From positions 1-24,147 of the forward strand of contig UQLI01000030.1 in NCBI GenBank assembly GCA_900541715.1: a stretch of 24,147 nucleotides of DNA, in the 5' to 3' direction. A program made the position numbers and the translations under genes. The stretch is from an uncultured Collinsella sp. Its GTDB lineage: Bacteria; Actinomycetota; Coriobacteriia; Coriobacteriales; Coriobacteriaceae. The notes under the pieces are model-generated. The model ran no database searches. It saw nothing but the letters and a program-made list of their open reading frames with translations, and was not told the DNA's origin. Numbering within the stretch: the first letter of the stretch is position 1; each line of letters opens with the position of its first letter. Below, one piece after another: positions 6,808-14,399 of this stretch.

Positions 6808-6825
6808 AGCGGCTGGGAATAAAGT
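6796..6825. repeat. 15-bp tandem duplication over the stop codon
   Basis: GGCTGGGAATAAAG is repeated with a 15-bp period (6796-6809 and 6811-6824). Each copy encodes the last codons Gly-Trp-Glu-stop in the same frame, so the duplication leaves a second in-frame stop 15 bases after the first and does not alter the protein. Confidence 0.9.
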
Positions 6826-6868
6826 GAAGCGCCCACGCCCGTGGTTTTATCCACGGACGCGGGCGCTT
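6826..6868. terminator. Strong hairpin between convergent genes
   Basis: AAGCGCCCACGCCCGTGG (6827-6844) pairs with 6851-6868 (CCACGG ... GGGCGCTT) over 16 base pairs with two mismatches around a TTTTAT loop. It follows the ArsC-like gene and faces the dehydratase 3' end. A T-run is poor on both strands, so termination is inferred from strength and position. Confidence 0.5.
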
Positions 6869-6999
6869 GCGTAAGACGTCTCTTGTCGTTTGAGTGGAGC
6901 GCCCCGGCGGCGCTGAACAACGCGCCCCGGTGACGTGGCTGAACTCGGGGCTCTTTGTGCCGCACATCTATGAGAGGAGAAATTCGATGCGTACGTGCG

Positions 7000-8779
7000 C
7001 TACTCCATGTAGCCACCCTGAATGGCGGAAACTGCATGCTCGGTAAAGAACTTGAGCGTGCCGGAGGTGTAACGATTAGCCTTGGGCTTCCAAGCGGCTC
7101 GGCGCTCGGCCAGGACGGCGTCGACCTCGGCCGGCTCCATCTCCTTGCCGGCGATGCCCCACGATGGACAGCGAGCGCTCGGGGATGTTGATTCGGATAA
7201 GGTCGCCCTCCTCAATCAGGGCAATCGGACCGCCCACAGCGGCCTCGGGCGAAACGTGACCGATAGCCGGGCCCTTGGAGGCGCCGGAGAAGCGGCCGTC
7301 AGTGATCAGGGCAATGCTCGCGCCCAGCTCGGGGTCGCTGGCGATAGCTTCGGTGGTGTAGAACATCTCGGGCATACCGGAACCCTTGGGTCCCTCATAG
7401 CGAATGATAACGGCATCGCCGGGCTTGACCTCGTGCGTCAGGACGGCGTGAATGGCGTCCTCCTCGCAGTCGAACGGACGGGCCTTGAGCGTAGCCTGGA
7501 ACATCTCGCGCGGAACGACGGTGTGCTTGACGACCGCGCCCTCGGGAGCAAGATTGCCGTGGAGGATGGCGATGGAACCGTCGGTGCCGAAGGCCTGGTC
7601 AAACGGACGGATGATGTCCTCGCGCTTGAGATTCCACTTCTCAAGGTAACGACCGCACTTCTCGTAGTAACCGTTGTTCTTGAGGTCCTCGAGGCTCTCG
7701 CCGAGAGTCTTGCCGGTGGCGGTCATAACGTCGAGGTGGAGCATCGACTTGATCTCCTCCATGATGCGCGGCACGCCGCCCGCATAGTAGAAGAACTGCG
7801 CCGGCCACTCGCCTGCGGGGCGAACGTTGAGCAGGTAGTGGGCGCCACGGTGCAGGCGATCGAAATCGTCGGCGGACATCTCGATGCCAAACTCGCGGGC
7901 GATCGCGGGAATGTGCAGCAGCGAGTTGGTGGAACCGGAGATGGCGCCGTGGACCATGATGAGATTCTCGAAGGACTCCTTGGTCACGATGTCGCGGGGG
8001 CACAGGTTGTGCTCGGAGAGCCACACGGACTGACGGCCAGCCTCGCGCGCAAACTCACGCAGATCGGAGCTGGTTGCGGGCAGCAGAGCCGTGCCGGGGA
8101 GCATAAGGCCCAGGGCCTCGGCGGTAACCTGCATGGTCGAGGCGGTACCCATAAAGGAGCAGGCGCCGCAGCTGGGGCATGCGTTGTGCTTGGCAAACTC
8201 GAGCTCCTCGCGGGAAATCTCGCCGCGCTCATAGCGGGCCGAGATGGCGCCGAGCTGCTCCAGGGTCAACAGATCGGGACCGGCATCCATGACACCGCCG
8301 GTAACGACGATGGAGGGGATGTTGATGCGGCCCATGGCCATAAGGTTCGCAGGCAGGCCCTTATCGCAGCTGGCAACAAAGACGCCGGCGTCGAACGGGG
8401 TGGCCTTGGCATGAATCTCGATCATGTTGGCGATCATGTCGCGACTGGGCAGCGAGTAGTTGATGCCGTCGTGGCCCTGGGCCTCGCCGTCGCAGATATC
8501 GGTGCAGAAGTAACGGGCACCATGACCGCCAGCCTCGGCAACGCCGGCACGGACCTCCTCGACCAACTCAAACAGGCCGGCAGAACCCGGATGCGAGTCG
8601 CCGAACGTCGACTCGATAATGACCTGCGGCTTGTCCAGATCCTCGATGGACCAGCCAGAGCCCAGACGCAGCGGGTCCATCTCGGGGCTGATGGTGCGGA
8701 ACTTGCCGGAACGCGGCTGCAGCTTGGCAACCAGGTCGGCTGCCTCCTGCTGAATCTGTGCCTTGGTCTTCTCGTCCAT
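7000..8779 (-). pseudogene. IlvD/Edd-family dehydratase with a +1 frameshift near its 3' end
   Basis: The family uses an Fe-S cluster to dehydrate dihydroxy-acids or sugar acids. Visible features are STFGDSHPGSAG, TDICDGEAQGHDG (Cys96), VASCDKGLPANLMA (Cys138) and the cysteine cluster CPSCGACSFMGT (201-212). A GDAVIIRYEGPKGSGMPEMF region and a TDGRFSGASKGPAIGHVSPE signature complete the C-terminal part. The CDKGLP motif and residue spacing look closer to sugar-acid dehydratases (YjhG/YagF branch) than to branched-chain IlvD, and the GntP/GntR remnants beside it agree. After SLSIVG (about 7157-7160) an extra G in a GGGG run shifts the frame. Dropping one base restores IAGKEMEPAEVDAVL to a stop at 7000 and gives 592 residues. 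I chose ATG 8779 because AGAGGAGAG lies 4 bp upstream. The shift is either real decay or a homopolymer sequencing error. Confidence 0.85.
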
Positions 8780-8887
8780 GATGCTCTCCTCTTTTGATTT
8801 GAACGGTTGTGCCAATCGCTGGTTAATGAATCAGGTGTAAATGGGTACCGAGCGATGCGCTCGGCAAAAGATGCTTAGCCACGCGAA

Positions 8888-9066
8888 CTAGGCGAAGAAC
8901 GAAATCACCAGGGCGCAGGCAAGACCCGAAAGGCCGATGAGCGTCTCCATAACGGTCCAGGACTTGAGGGTGGTCTTCTCGTCAATCTCCAGGAACGAGG
9001 AGCACATCCAAAAACCGGCATCGTTGACGTGCGAGAGGGCCGTGGCACCGCCGCAGATAGCACGCA
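8888..9066 (-). pseudogene. GntP-type gluconate permease, C-terminal stub
   Basis: About 60 C-terminal residues of a gluconate:H+ symporter are readable: AICGGATALSHVNDAGFW, the hallmark ALSHVNDAGFW motif before the last helices, then TLKSWTVMETLIGLSGLACA and a hydrophobic end at the TAG 8888-8890. All earlier transmembrane helices, normally about 380 residues, are missing. To the right the sequence becomes the coding strand of a GntR regulator. The stub lies just upstream of the dehydratase and in the same direction, as in sugar-acid catabolic operons. It cannot function. Confidence 0.8.
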
Positions 9067-9428
9067 TGGCGGCCGAGCGCGCAACCAACGACCAGGTCGT
9101 CTGTATCAAAGAGCTCTGCGACGAATCCGAGCGCCTGGCCGAGGCCGGTGAGGATTACTCCGCCGCCGACACCGCGTTCCACAATGCCATTGCCGAGAGC
9201 TCCGGAAACCTCGTCGTTCCCCGCCTGATGGGCGTGTTCAAGGCATCCGTCCCCCTCTTTATCGACGTGACCGGCAAAAAGCTCGTCGAGGAAACTATCC
9301 GCATGCACCGCGATGTGGCCGACGCCATCGCCGCGCGCAATCCCACCGCCGCGCACGACGCGATGTATCTGCACCTGGTGTATAACCGCAACATGATTGC
9401 GGAGGGAGCAGAAGCAAAAGGCATTTAG
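9060..9428 (+). pseudogene. GntR-family regulator, FCD-domain stub
   Basis: This holds the C-terminal ligand-binding FCD domain of a FadR-type GntR repressor without its N-terminal winged helix. It begins near ARMAAERATNDQ and shows DTAFHNAIAESSGN, then MHRDVADAIAARN and AMYLHLVYN. The Asp and three His expected to hold the metal in FCD domains are thus kept. The 5' boundary is set by the junction to the permease stub. Because the DNA-binding part and promoter are gone, the gene cannot regulate. The intact version would have controlled the divergent permease-dehydratase operon in response to a sugar acid. Confidence 0.75.
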
Positions 9429-9462
9429 GGCCCGACAATAATCTTTCTTTGGCAAAACGCAG

Positions 9463-9501
9463 GCGGCGGCTGCCCAACACACAGGGCAGCCGCCGCTTTT
9501 T
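9463..9501 (+). terminator. Intrinsic terminator between convergent genes
   Basis: GCGGCGGCTGCCC (9463-9475) pairs perfectly with GGGCAGCCGCCGC (9484-9496) and is followed by TTTTT. It ends the GntR stub. On the other strand a CTGCGTTTT tail suggests it also ends the leftward oxidoreductase gene. Confidence 0.9.
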
Positions 9502-9527
9502 GCAATCGATTGGTGCAAAGGGGTTGA

Positions 9528-11477
9528 CTAGAGCTCGCAGGCAACCTTGTAGCCGTCGCCGATGGCATCGCGGATGTTGCCGCACTTGTTGGCGTCGCCC
9601 AGCACGTGGGTGGTAACGCCGGCAGCGGCAAGGTCGTCGGCCAGCTTGGTATTGGGACGATAGCCCATGGCAAGCACCAGTGTATCGGCACCGGCGATGG
9701 TGTGGACCTCGCCGTCCTTCTCGTAGCTGATGGTGTCCTCTGTGATTTCGGTCACCTTGGCCTCGGTCAGCACGTGGACACCCTTGGAGAGCATGCGCGT
9801 GATGAGCACCGCGCGACCGGCGCCGCCCTCGTTGGCGGCGAGCGTCTTGGTCATCTCGATGACGGTGACATCGCGGTTGGCCGGCGACAGGTCGTTGACC
9901 AACGGGGCCAGGTAATCGGCCGTCTCGCAGCCAACGGTGCCGCCGCCCACAATGACGATCTTCTTGCCCGGGAAAGCCTTGCCACCCAGCAGGTCATCGG
10001 CCGTCATAACCTGCTTAAAGCCCTGCATGAAGGCCGGAGCGATGGGCTCGGCGCCATAAGCCAGGACGACCTCGTAGCCCGCGTAGTCACGCTGAATGTC
10101 CTCGGCCGAAAGCTCGGTACCAAAGACGCACTTCACGCCCGCCTCAGCAAGACGGCGATACTGGTATTTGATCACGCGGGTGAGTTCCTGCTTTGCCGGC
10201 GGAACGGCTGCGATGCGCATCTCGCCGCCCGGCTCATCCTGCTTATCCACGAGCACCACGTTGTGTCCGCGCTTGGCGGCAATATAGGCAGCCTCCATAC
10301 CCGCAGGACCAGCGCCCACAACGAGCACGTTCTTAGCCTCGGCGGCAGGCTCGTAACCAGCCTCGTCGCGTTCCACGTCCGGGTTGACGGTGCAGGAGAT
10401 GCGCTTGCCGAACATAATGCCGTTCAGGCAGCGCAGGCAACCGATGCAGGGACGGATGTCGTCGGCGTTGCCGGCAGCGGCCTTGTTGCAGAACTCGGCA
10501 TCGCACAGATTGGCGCGGCCCATCATGCAGATGTCGGCAGCGCCGTCCTCGATCAGCTCCTCGGCGATCCAGGCCTCGTTAATACGTCCGACAGTGGCGA
10601 CGGGAATGTTGACGTGCTTTTTGATCTCGCGCGAGCAGGCGGCATGCGAGGCCTGCTGGGTACCGGCGGCGGGAATCGCGGAGCCGCGCTTGATGGTGGT
10701 ACCGCCCGACACGTGAATCATGTCGACACCGGCCTTCTCCAGACGACGCGAGACGTAGATCATGTCGTTGAGGGTCAGGCCGCCATCGGTGTACTCATCG
10801 CCCGAGATACGGACGTCGATGATGAAGTCCTTGCCGCAGCGCTCGCGAATCTCGGCGATGACCTCGAGCAAGAAGCGCATGCGGGCGTCGAGCGAGCCGC
10901 CGTACTCGTCGGTGCGTTTGTTGTAGAGCGGAGTCAAAAAGCCGCCGAGCATACCGTGGGCGTGCGCTGCATGGACCTCGACGCCATCGACACCGGCCTT
11001 CTGCATACGCACGGCAGCGTCGCCAAACTGATGCGTGAGCTCGTGAATCTCATCGACCGTGATGGGGCGCGGCGCCTCGCGGGCATAGGACGGGCCCACA
11101 AAGGACGGAGCGATCAGGCGCGGCGTACCCGGAATGTTAAAGGCCATGTAGGCGGGGTGGAAGAGCTGCGGCATGATCTTGCAGCCGTACTCGTGGACGG
11201 CTGCGGCGAGCTTTTCCCAGCCGGGGATAAACGTGTCGTCGTAGCAGCACATGTCACCCGGCAGATAGGTATAGGTGGGCTCGACCGTCACGACCTCGGT
11301 AATGATGAGGCCCACGCCGCCCTTGGCGCGGGCACGGTAATGATCGACCAAGTCGTCGGTCACATAGCCGTGATCGGCCAGGTTGGTGGACACCGGCGGC
11401 ATAAAGACGCGGTTCTTGACCTCGGTCGTACCGACCTTGATCGGGCTAAAGAGCATCGGGTAGGCGGATGACTCCAT
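9528..11477 (-). CDS. NADH:flavin oxidoreductase, 2,4-dienoyl-CoA reductase/Old Yellow Enzyme type
   Basis: A 649-residue enzyme with the layout of FadH, BaiCD/BaiH and related anaerobic ene-reductases. The N-terminal FMN TIM barrel shows KNRVFMPPVSTNLADHGYV, the barrel His/Tyr motif HAAHAHGMLGGFLTPLYNKR and RTDEYGGSLDAR. It is followed by a 4Fe-4S motif CIGCLRCLNG ... ISCTVNP. The FAD-binding VLVVGAGPAGMEAA and the NAD-binding IVIVGGGTVGCETAD domains complete it. Such enzymes reduce alpha,beta-unsaturated carbonyls, enoates or bile-acid intermediates; the substrate here is unknown. ATG 11477 was chosen because AAAGGAAGC lies just upstream, whereas the longer in-frame extension has no such site. 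It is monocistronic, flanked by terminators at both sides. Confidence 0.9.
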   Translation of the reverse strand: MESSAYPMLFSPIKVGTTEVKNRVFMPPVSTNLADHGYVTDDLVDHYRARAKGGVGLIITEVVTVEPTYTYLPGDMCCYDDTFIPGWEKLAAAVHEYGCKIMPQLFHPAYMAFNIPGTPRLIAPSFVGPSYAREAPRPITVDEIHELTHQFGDAAVRMQKAGVDGVEVHAAHAHGMLGGFLTPLYNKRTDEYGGSLDARMRFLLEVIAEIRERCGKDFIIDVRISGDEYTDGGLTLNDMIYVSRRLEKAGVDMIHVSGGTTIKRGSAIPAAGTQQASHAACSREIKKHVNIPVATVGRINEAWIAEELIEDGAADICMMGRANLCDAEFCNKAAAGNADDIRPCIGCLRCLNGIMFGKRISCTVNPDVERDEAGYEPAAEAKNVLVVGAGPAGMEAAYIAAKRGHNVVLVDKQDEPGGEMRIAAVPPAKQELTRVIKYQYRRLAEAGVKCVFGTELSAEDIQRDYAGYEVVLAYGAEPIAPAFMQGFKQVMTADDLLGGKAFPGKKIVIVGGGTVGCETADYLAPLVNDLSPANRDVTVIEMTKTLAANEGGAGRAVLITRMLSKGVHVLTEAKVTEITEDTISYEKDGEVHTIAGADTLVLAMGYRPNTKLADDLAAAGVTTHVLGDANKCGNIRDAIGDGYKVACEL

Positions 11478-11590
11478 ACAGGCTTCCTTTCGTTTGAGCC
11501 GCTCGGCGGCAGTTGCTAACGTACCTATCGTATCAGTATCCGCCGCATTCGCACTCGCTCGCACTCCCCACCTTCAATCCCGACCCTCAC

Positions 11591-11661
11591 AAAAAAGTTG
11601 CGGTGGAGTACGGAGTAGATAAGGCTTTTGACAGCCAAAACAGTCCGTATTTCACCGCAAC
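11591..11661 (-). terminator. Long terminator of the kdpFABC operon
   Basis: On the minus strand an 18-base arm (11661-11644) pairs with 11614-11597, 16 of 18 positions matching, followed by TTTTTT (11596-11591). The 29-base loop contains a smaller GGCT/AGCC hairpin. It lies 65 bp past the kdpC stop. The size is unusual for a plain terminator and it may be a repeated element. Confidence 0.75.
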
Positions 11662-11725
11662 TGATGGGCGGGGTGGAATTGAGGGCTCAGATAGTCAGTC
11701 ACGCCCTCATCCGCCACTCCCTCAC

Positions 11726-12316
11726 CTACAGCGCGCCGTCCAGCATAAGGTTCACCTTGAGCACGTTGACCGTGGGCTCGCCGAAGACGCCCAGGAATCG
11801 GCCTTTGGTGCACTGGGCGATGATCTCGCGCACCTCACCTTCGCTCTTGCCCGTGGCCTTGGCAAGGCGCGGGACCTGGTACTCGGCGGCATCCGGAGAG
11901 ATCTCCGGGTCGAGGCCGGACCCCGAACACGTCACCAGCTCGACGGGCACAGCGTCCATATCGGCATCGGGGTTAGCGGCGCGGATCTTCTCGACGCGCG
12001 CGTCCACAAGCTGTCGGTACTCCTCACTCGCCGGAGACAAATTGGACGGAGCGCCGTAGGCCATGGGCTCGCCGTCGTCGCCTTCGACAATTGACACGTT
12101 CTGGATGCGGCCCCACATATGGCCCTCATCCTCGAAGTTCTGGCCGATGAGCTCGGAGCCCACAACCTTGCCGTCGACCTTGATGAGCGAACCGTTCGCC
12201 TGGTACGGAAACGCAAGCTGCGCGATGCCGGTCACGACGAGCGTATAGCCCAGGCCGCAGACAACGGTAAACAGCGCGAACACGCCCAGTGCGCGCGATG
12301 CAACACCTTTGAACAT
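11726..12316 (-). CDS. kdpC: Potassium-transporting ATPase subunit KdpC
   Basis: KdpC is the single-helix subunit that stabilises the KdpFABC pump and helps ATP binding. This 196-residue protein has an N-terminal hydrophobic segment (about residues 8-30, LGVFALFTVVCGLGYTLVV). The family motifs IKVDGKVVGSELIGQNF, GSGLDPEISPDAAEYQVPRL and the C-terminal GEPTVNVLKVNLML follow. I chose ATG 12316 because GTGGAGG sits 5 bases upstream; a GTG at 12328 abutting the kdpB stop is also in frame but overlaps that site. The gap to kdpB is 12 bp, so the two are cotranscribed. Length is normal. Confidence 0.95.
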   Translation of the reverse strand: MFKGVASRALGVFALFTVVCGLGYTLVVTGIAQLAFPYQANGSLIKVDGKVVGSELIGQNFEDEGHMWGRIQNVSIVEGDDGEPMAYGAPSNLSPASEEYRQLVDARVEKIRAANPDADMDAVPVELVTCSGSGLDPEISPDAAEYQVPRLAKATGKSEGEVREIIAQCTKGRFLGVFGEPTVNVLKVNLMLDGAL

Positions 12317-12328
12317 ACAAACCTCCAC

Positions 12329-14383
12329 TTACATAATGCCGCAGAACGCGAGCAGCATGTCGATGAGCTTGATGAATACGAACGGGGCAACGATGCCGCC
12401 CAGACCCCACACGAGCAGGTTGTGGATCAGCAGCTGTCCGGACGGCACCTCGCGGTACTTAACGCCCTTCAGCGCGGCCGGGATCAGCGCGACGATAACG
12501 AGCGCGTTATAGATGATGGCCGAAAGAACCGCGGACAGCGGGCTTGCCAGACCGAGGATGTTGAGCGCGCCAAGGCCCGGGTAGATCGGCGAGAACAGGG
12601 CCGGGATGATAGCGAAGTACTTCGCCATGTCGTTGGCGACCGAGAAGGTCGTGAGCGAACCGCGGGTCATGAGCAGCTGCTTGCCGATACGCACGACCTC
12701 GATGAGCTTGGTGGGGCTGGAGTCGAGGTCGACCATATTGCCGGCCTCCTTGGCAGCCTGGGTGCCCGTGTTCATGGCCACGGCGACATCCGCCTGCGCC
12801 AGCGCCGGCGCGTCGTTGGTGCCGTCGCCGGTCATGGCGACCAGGTGGCCCTCACGCTGGAACTCGCGGATCTTCTCGAGCTTGCCCTCAGGGGTGGCCT
12901 CGGCCAGGAAGTCGTCAACGCCGGCCTCGGCGGCGATTGCCGCGGCGGTGAGCGGGTTGTCGCCCGTCACCATGATGGTCTTGATGCCCATCATGCGCAG
13001 GTCGGCGAACTTCTCCTTAACGCCGGACTTGATGATGTCCTTGAGGTACACAACGCCCAGCACGCGGCAGTTCTTGGTCACGACCAGCGGGGTGCCGCCG
13101 GCCTTGGCGATGCGCTCGACGGCCTCGTCGCACTCCTGGGAGAACACGCCGCCGGCTGCCTCCACATAGGTGCGCACGGAATCGGCAGCGCCCTTGCGGA
13201 TCTCATTGCCCTCGTAGTTCACACCGGACATGCGGGTCGCCGCGGTGAAGGGGATGAACTCCATACCCTTATCCTCGAGTGTGCGGCCGCGCAGACCGAA
13301 CTGCTCCTTGGCGAGCACGACGATGGAACGGCCTTCGGGGGTCTCGTCGGCCAGCGAGGAAAGCTGGGCGGCATCGGCCAGCTCCGCGGAATCGATGCCG
13401 TCGACCGGGATGAACTCGGCGGCTTGGCGGTTACCCAGGGTGATGGTGCCGGTCTTGTCGAGCATGAGGATGTCGACGTCGCCGGCGGCCTCGATGGCGC
13501 GGCCGGACATGGCCAGCACGTTGGCCTCGTTCAGACGGCTCATGCCGGCGATGCCGATGGCGGAAAGAAGGGCGCCGATGGTGGTAGGAGCCAGGCACAC
13601 GAGCAGCGCCACGAGCGTGGTCACGGCCGTGGGGTTGTCCATGTCGTTAAGACCGACCGAGAAGCAGGAGTAACAATACAGGGCCAGCGTGACCAGGATA
13701 AAGACGATGGAGAGGGCCACCAGGAAGATCTCCAGAGCGATCTCGTTAGGGGTCTTCTTGCGCGCGGCACCCTCGACCATCGCGATCATTTTGTCCAGGA
13801 AGCTCTGGCCGGGCTCACTGGAGATCTTGACGATGATCCAGTCGGACAGCACCGTGGTACCGCCGGTAACGGCAGAGCGGTCGCCGCCGGCCTCGCGGAC
13901 CACGGGGTCGGACTCGCCGGTGATGGCGGACTCGTCAACGGAAGCAGCGCCCTCGATGACGTCGCCGTCGCCGGGAATCTGCTCGCCGGCGCGTACGATC
14001 ACCAGGTCGCCGCGCATGAGCTCGGTGCCGGGAACGACGGTGAAGTGCTCCTTGTCCTCAACGGACTCGATGCGATGGGCCTCGACATCCTTCTTGGCCG
14101 CACGCAGGGAATCGGCCTGGGCCTTACCGCGGCCCTCGGCAAGCGCCTCGGCGAAGTTCGAGAACAGGTCGGTAAGCCACAGGATGACCGCGATGGCGAC
14201 CACATAGTAGGTGGGCACACCCGCGTCCTGCACACCGAAAATGGAAGCGACGGCCAGGACGGAGGTCATGACGGCGGAAAGCCACACCAGGAACATGACC
14301 GGGTTTTGAATCTGGACGCGAGGATCCAGCTTGGCAAACGAGTCGCGGACCGCGCGGCCCATCATGTCTTTTTGCATAGTCAT
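12329..14383 (-). CDS. kdpB: Potassium-transporting P-type ATPase subunit KdpB
   Basis: KdpB is the P-type ATPase catalytic subunit of the high-affinity K+ pump in the cytoplasmic membrane. The 684-residue sequence has the actuator loop DESAITGES (TGES at 155-158), the phosphorylation motif DKTGT with Asp309, the nucleotide-domain KGAADSVR and the hinge motif TGDGTNDAPALAQADVAVAM. The membrane helices carry CLAPTTIGALLSAIG. Ser158 is the residue whose phosphorylation inhibits the E. coli pump. ATG 14383 was taken because AAAGGAGGG is 9 bases upstream; it lies 16 bp after the kdpA stop. No defects are seen. Confidence 0.97.
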   Translation of the reverse strand: MTMQKDMMGRAVRDSFAKLDPRVQIQNPVMFLVWLSAVMTSVLAVASIFGVQDAGVPTYYVVAIAVILWLTDLFSNFAEALAEGRGKAQADSLRAAKKDVEAHRIESVEDKEHFTVVPGTELMRGDLVIVRAGEQIPGDGDVIEGAASVDESAITGESDPVVREAGGDRSAVTGGTTVLSDWIIVKISSEPGQSFLDKMIAMVEGAARKKTPNEIALEIFLVALSIVFILVTLALYCYSCFSVGLNDMDNPTAVTTLVALLVCLAPTTIGALLSAIGIAGMSRLNEANVLAMSGRAIEAAGDVDILMLDKTGTITLGNRQAAEFIPVDGIDSAELADAAQLSSLADETPEGRSIVVLAKEQFGLRGRTLEDKGMEFIPFTAATRMSGVNYEGNEIRKGAADSVRTYVEAAGGVFSQECDEAVERIAKAGGTPLVVTKNCRVLGVVYLKDIIKSGVKEKFADLRMMGIKTIMVTGDNPLTAAAIAAEAGVDDFLAEATPEGKLEKIREFQREGHLVAMTGDGTNDAPALAQADVAVAMNTGTQAAKEAGNMVDLDSSPTKLIEVVRIGKQLLMTRGSLTTFSVANDMAKYFAIIPALFSPIYPGLGALNILGLASPLSAVLSAIIYNALVIVALIPAALKGVKYREVPSGQLLIHNLLVWGLGGIVAPFVFIKLIDMLLAFCGIM

Positions 14384-14399
14384 AAATCTGCGCCCTCCT

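Noticed and set aside
8848..8864. CCGAGCG/CGCTCGG hairpin between the permease stub and the dehydratase as terminator
   Set aside because: No T-run follows on the transcribed strand, so it is at most an intercistronic structure.
9528..11477. Assignment to a specific bile-acid enzyme (BaiCD or BaiH)
   Set aside because: The domain order is shared by many ene-reductases and no other bai genes are nearby.
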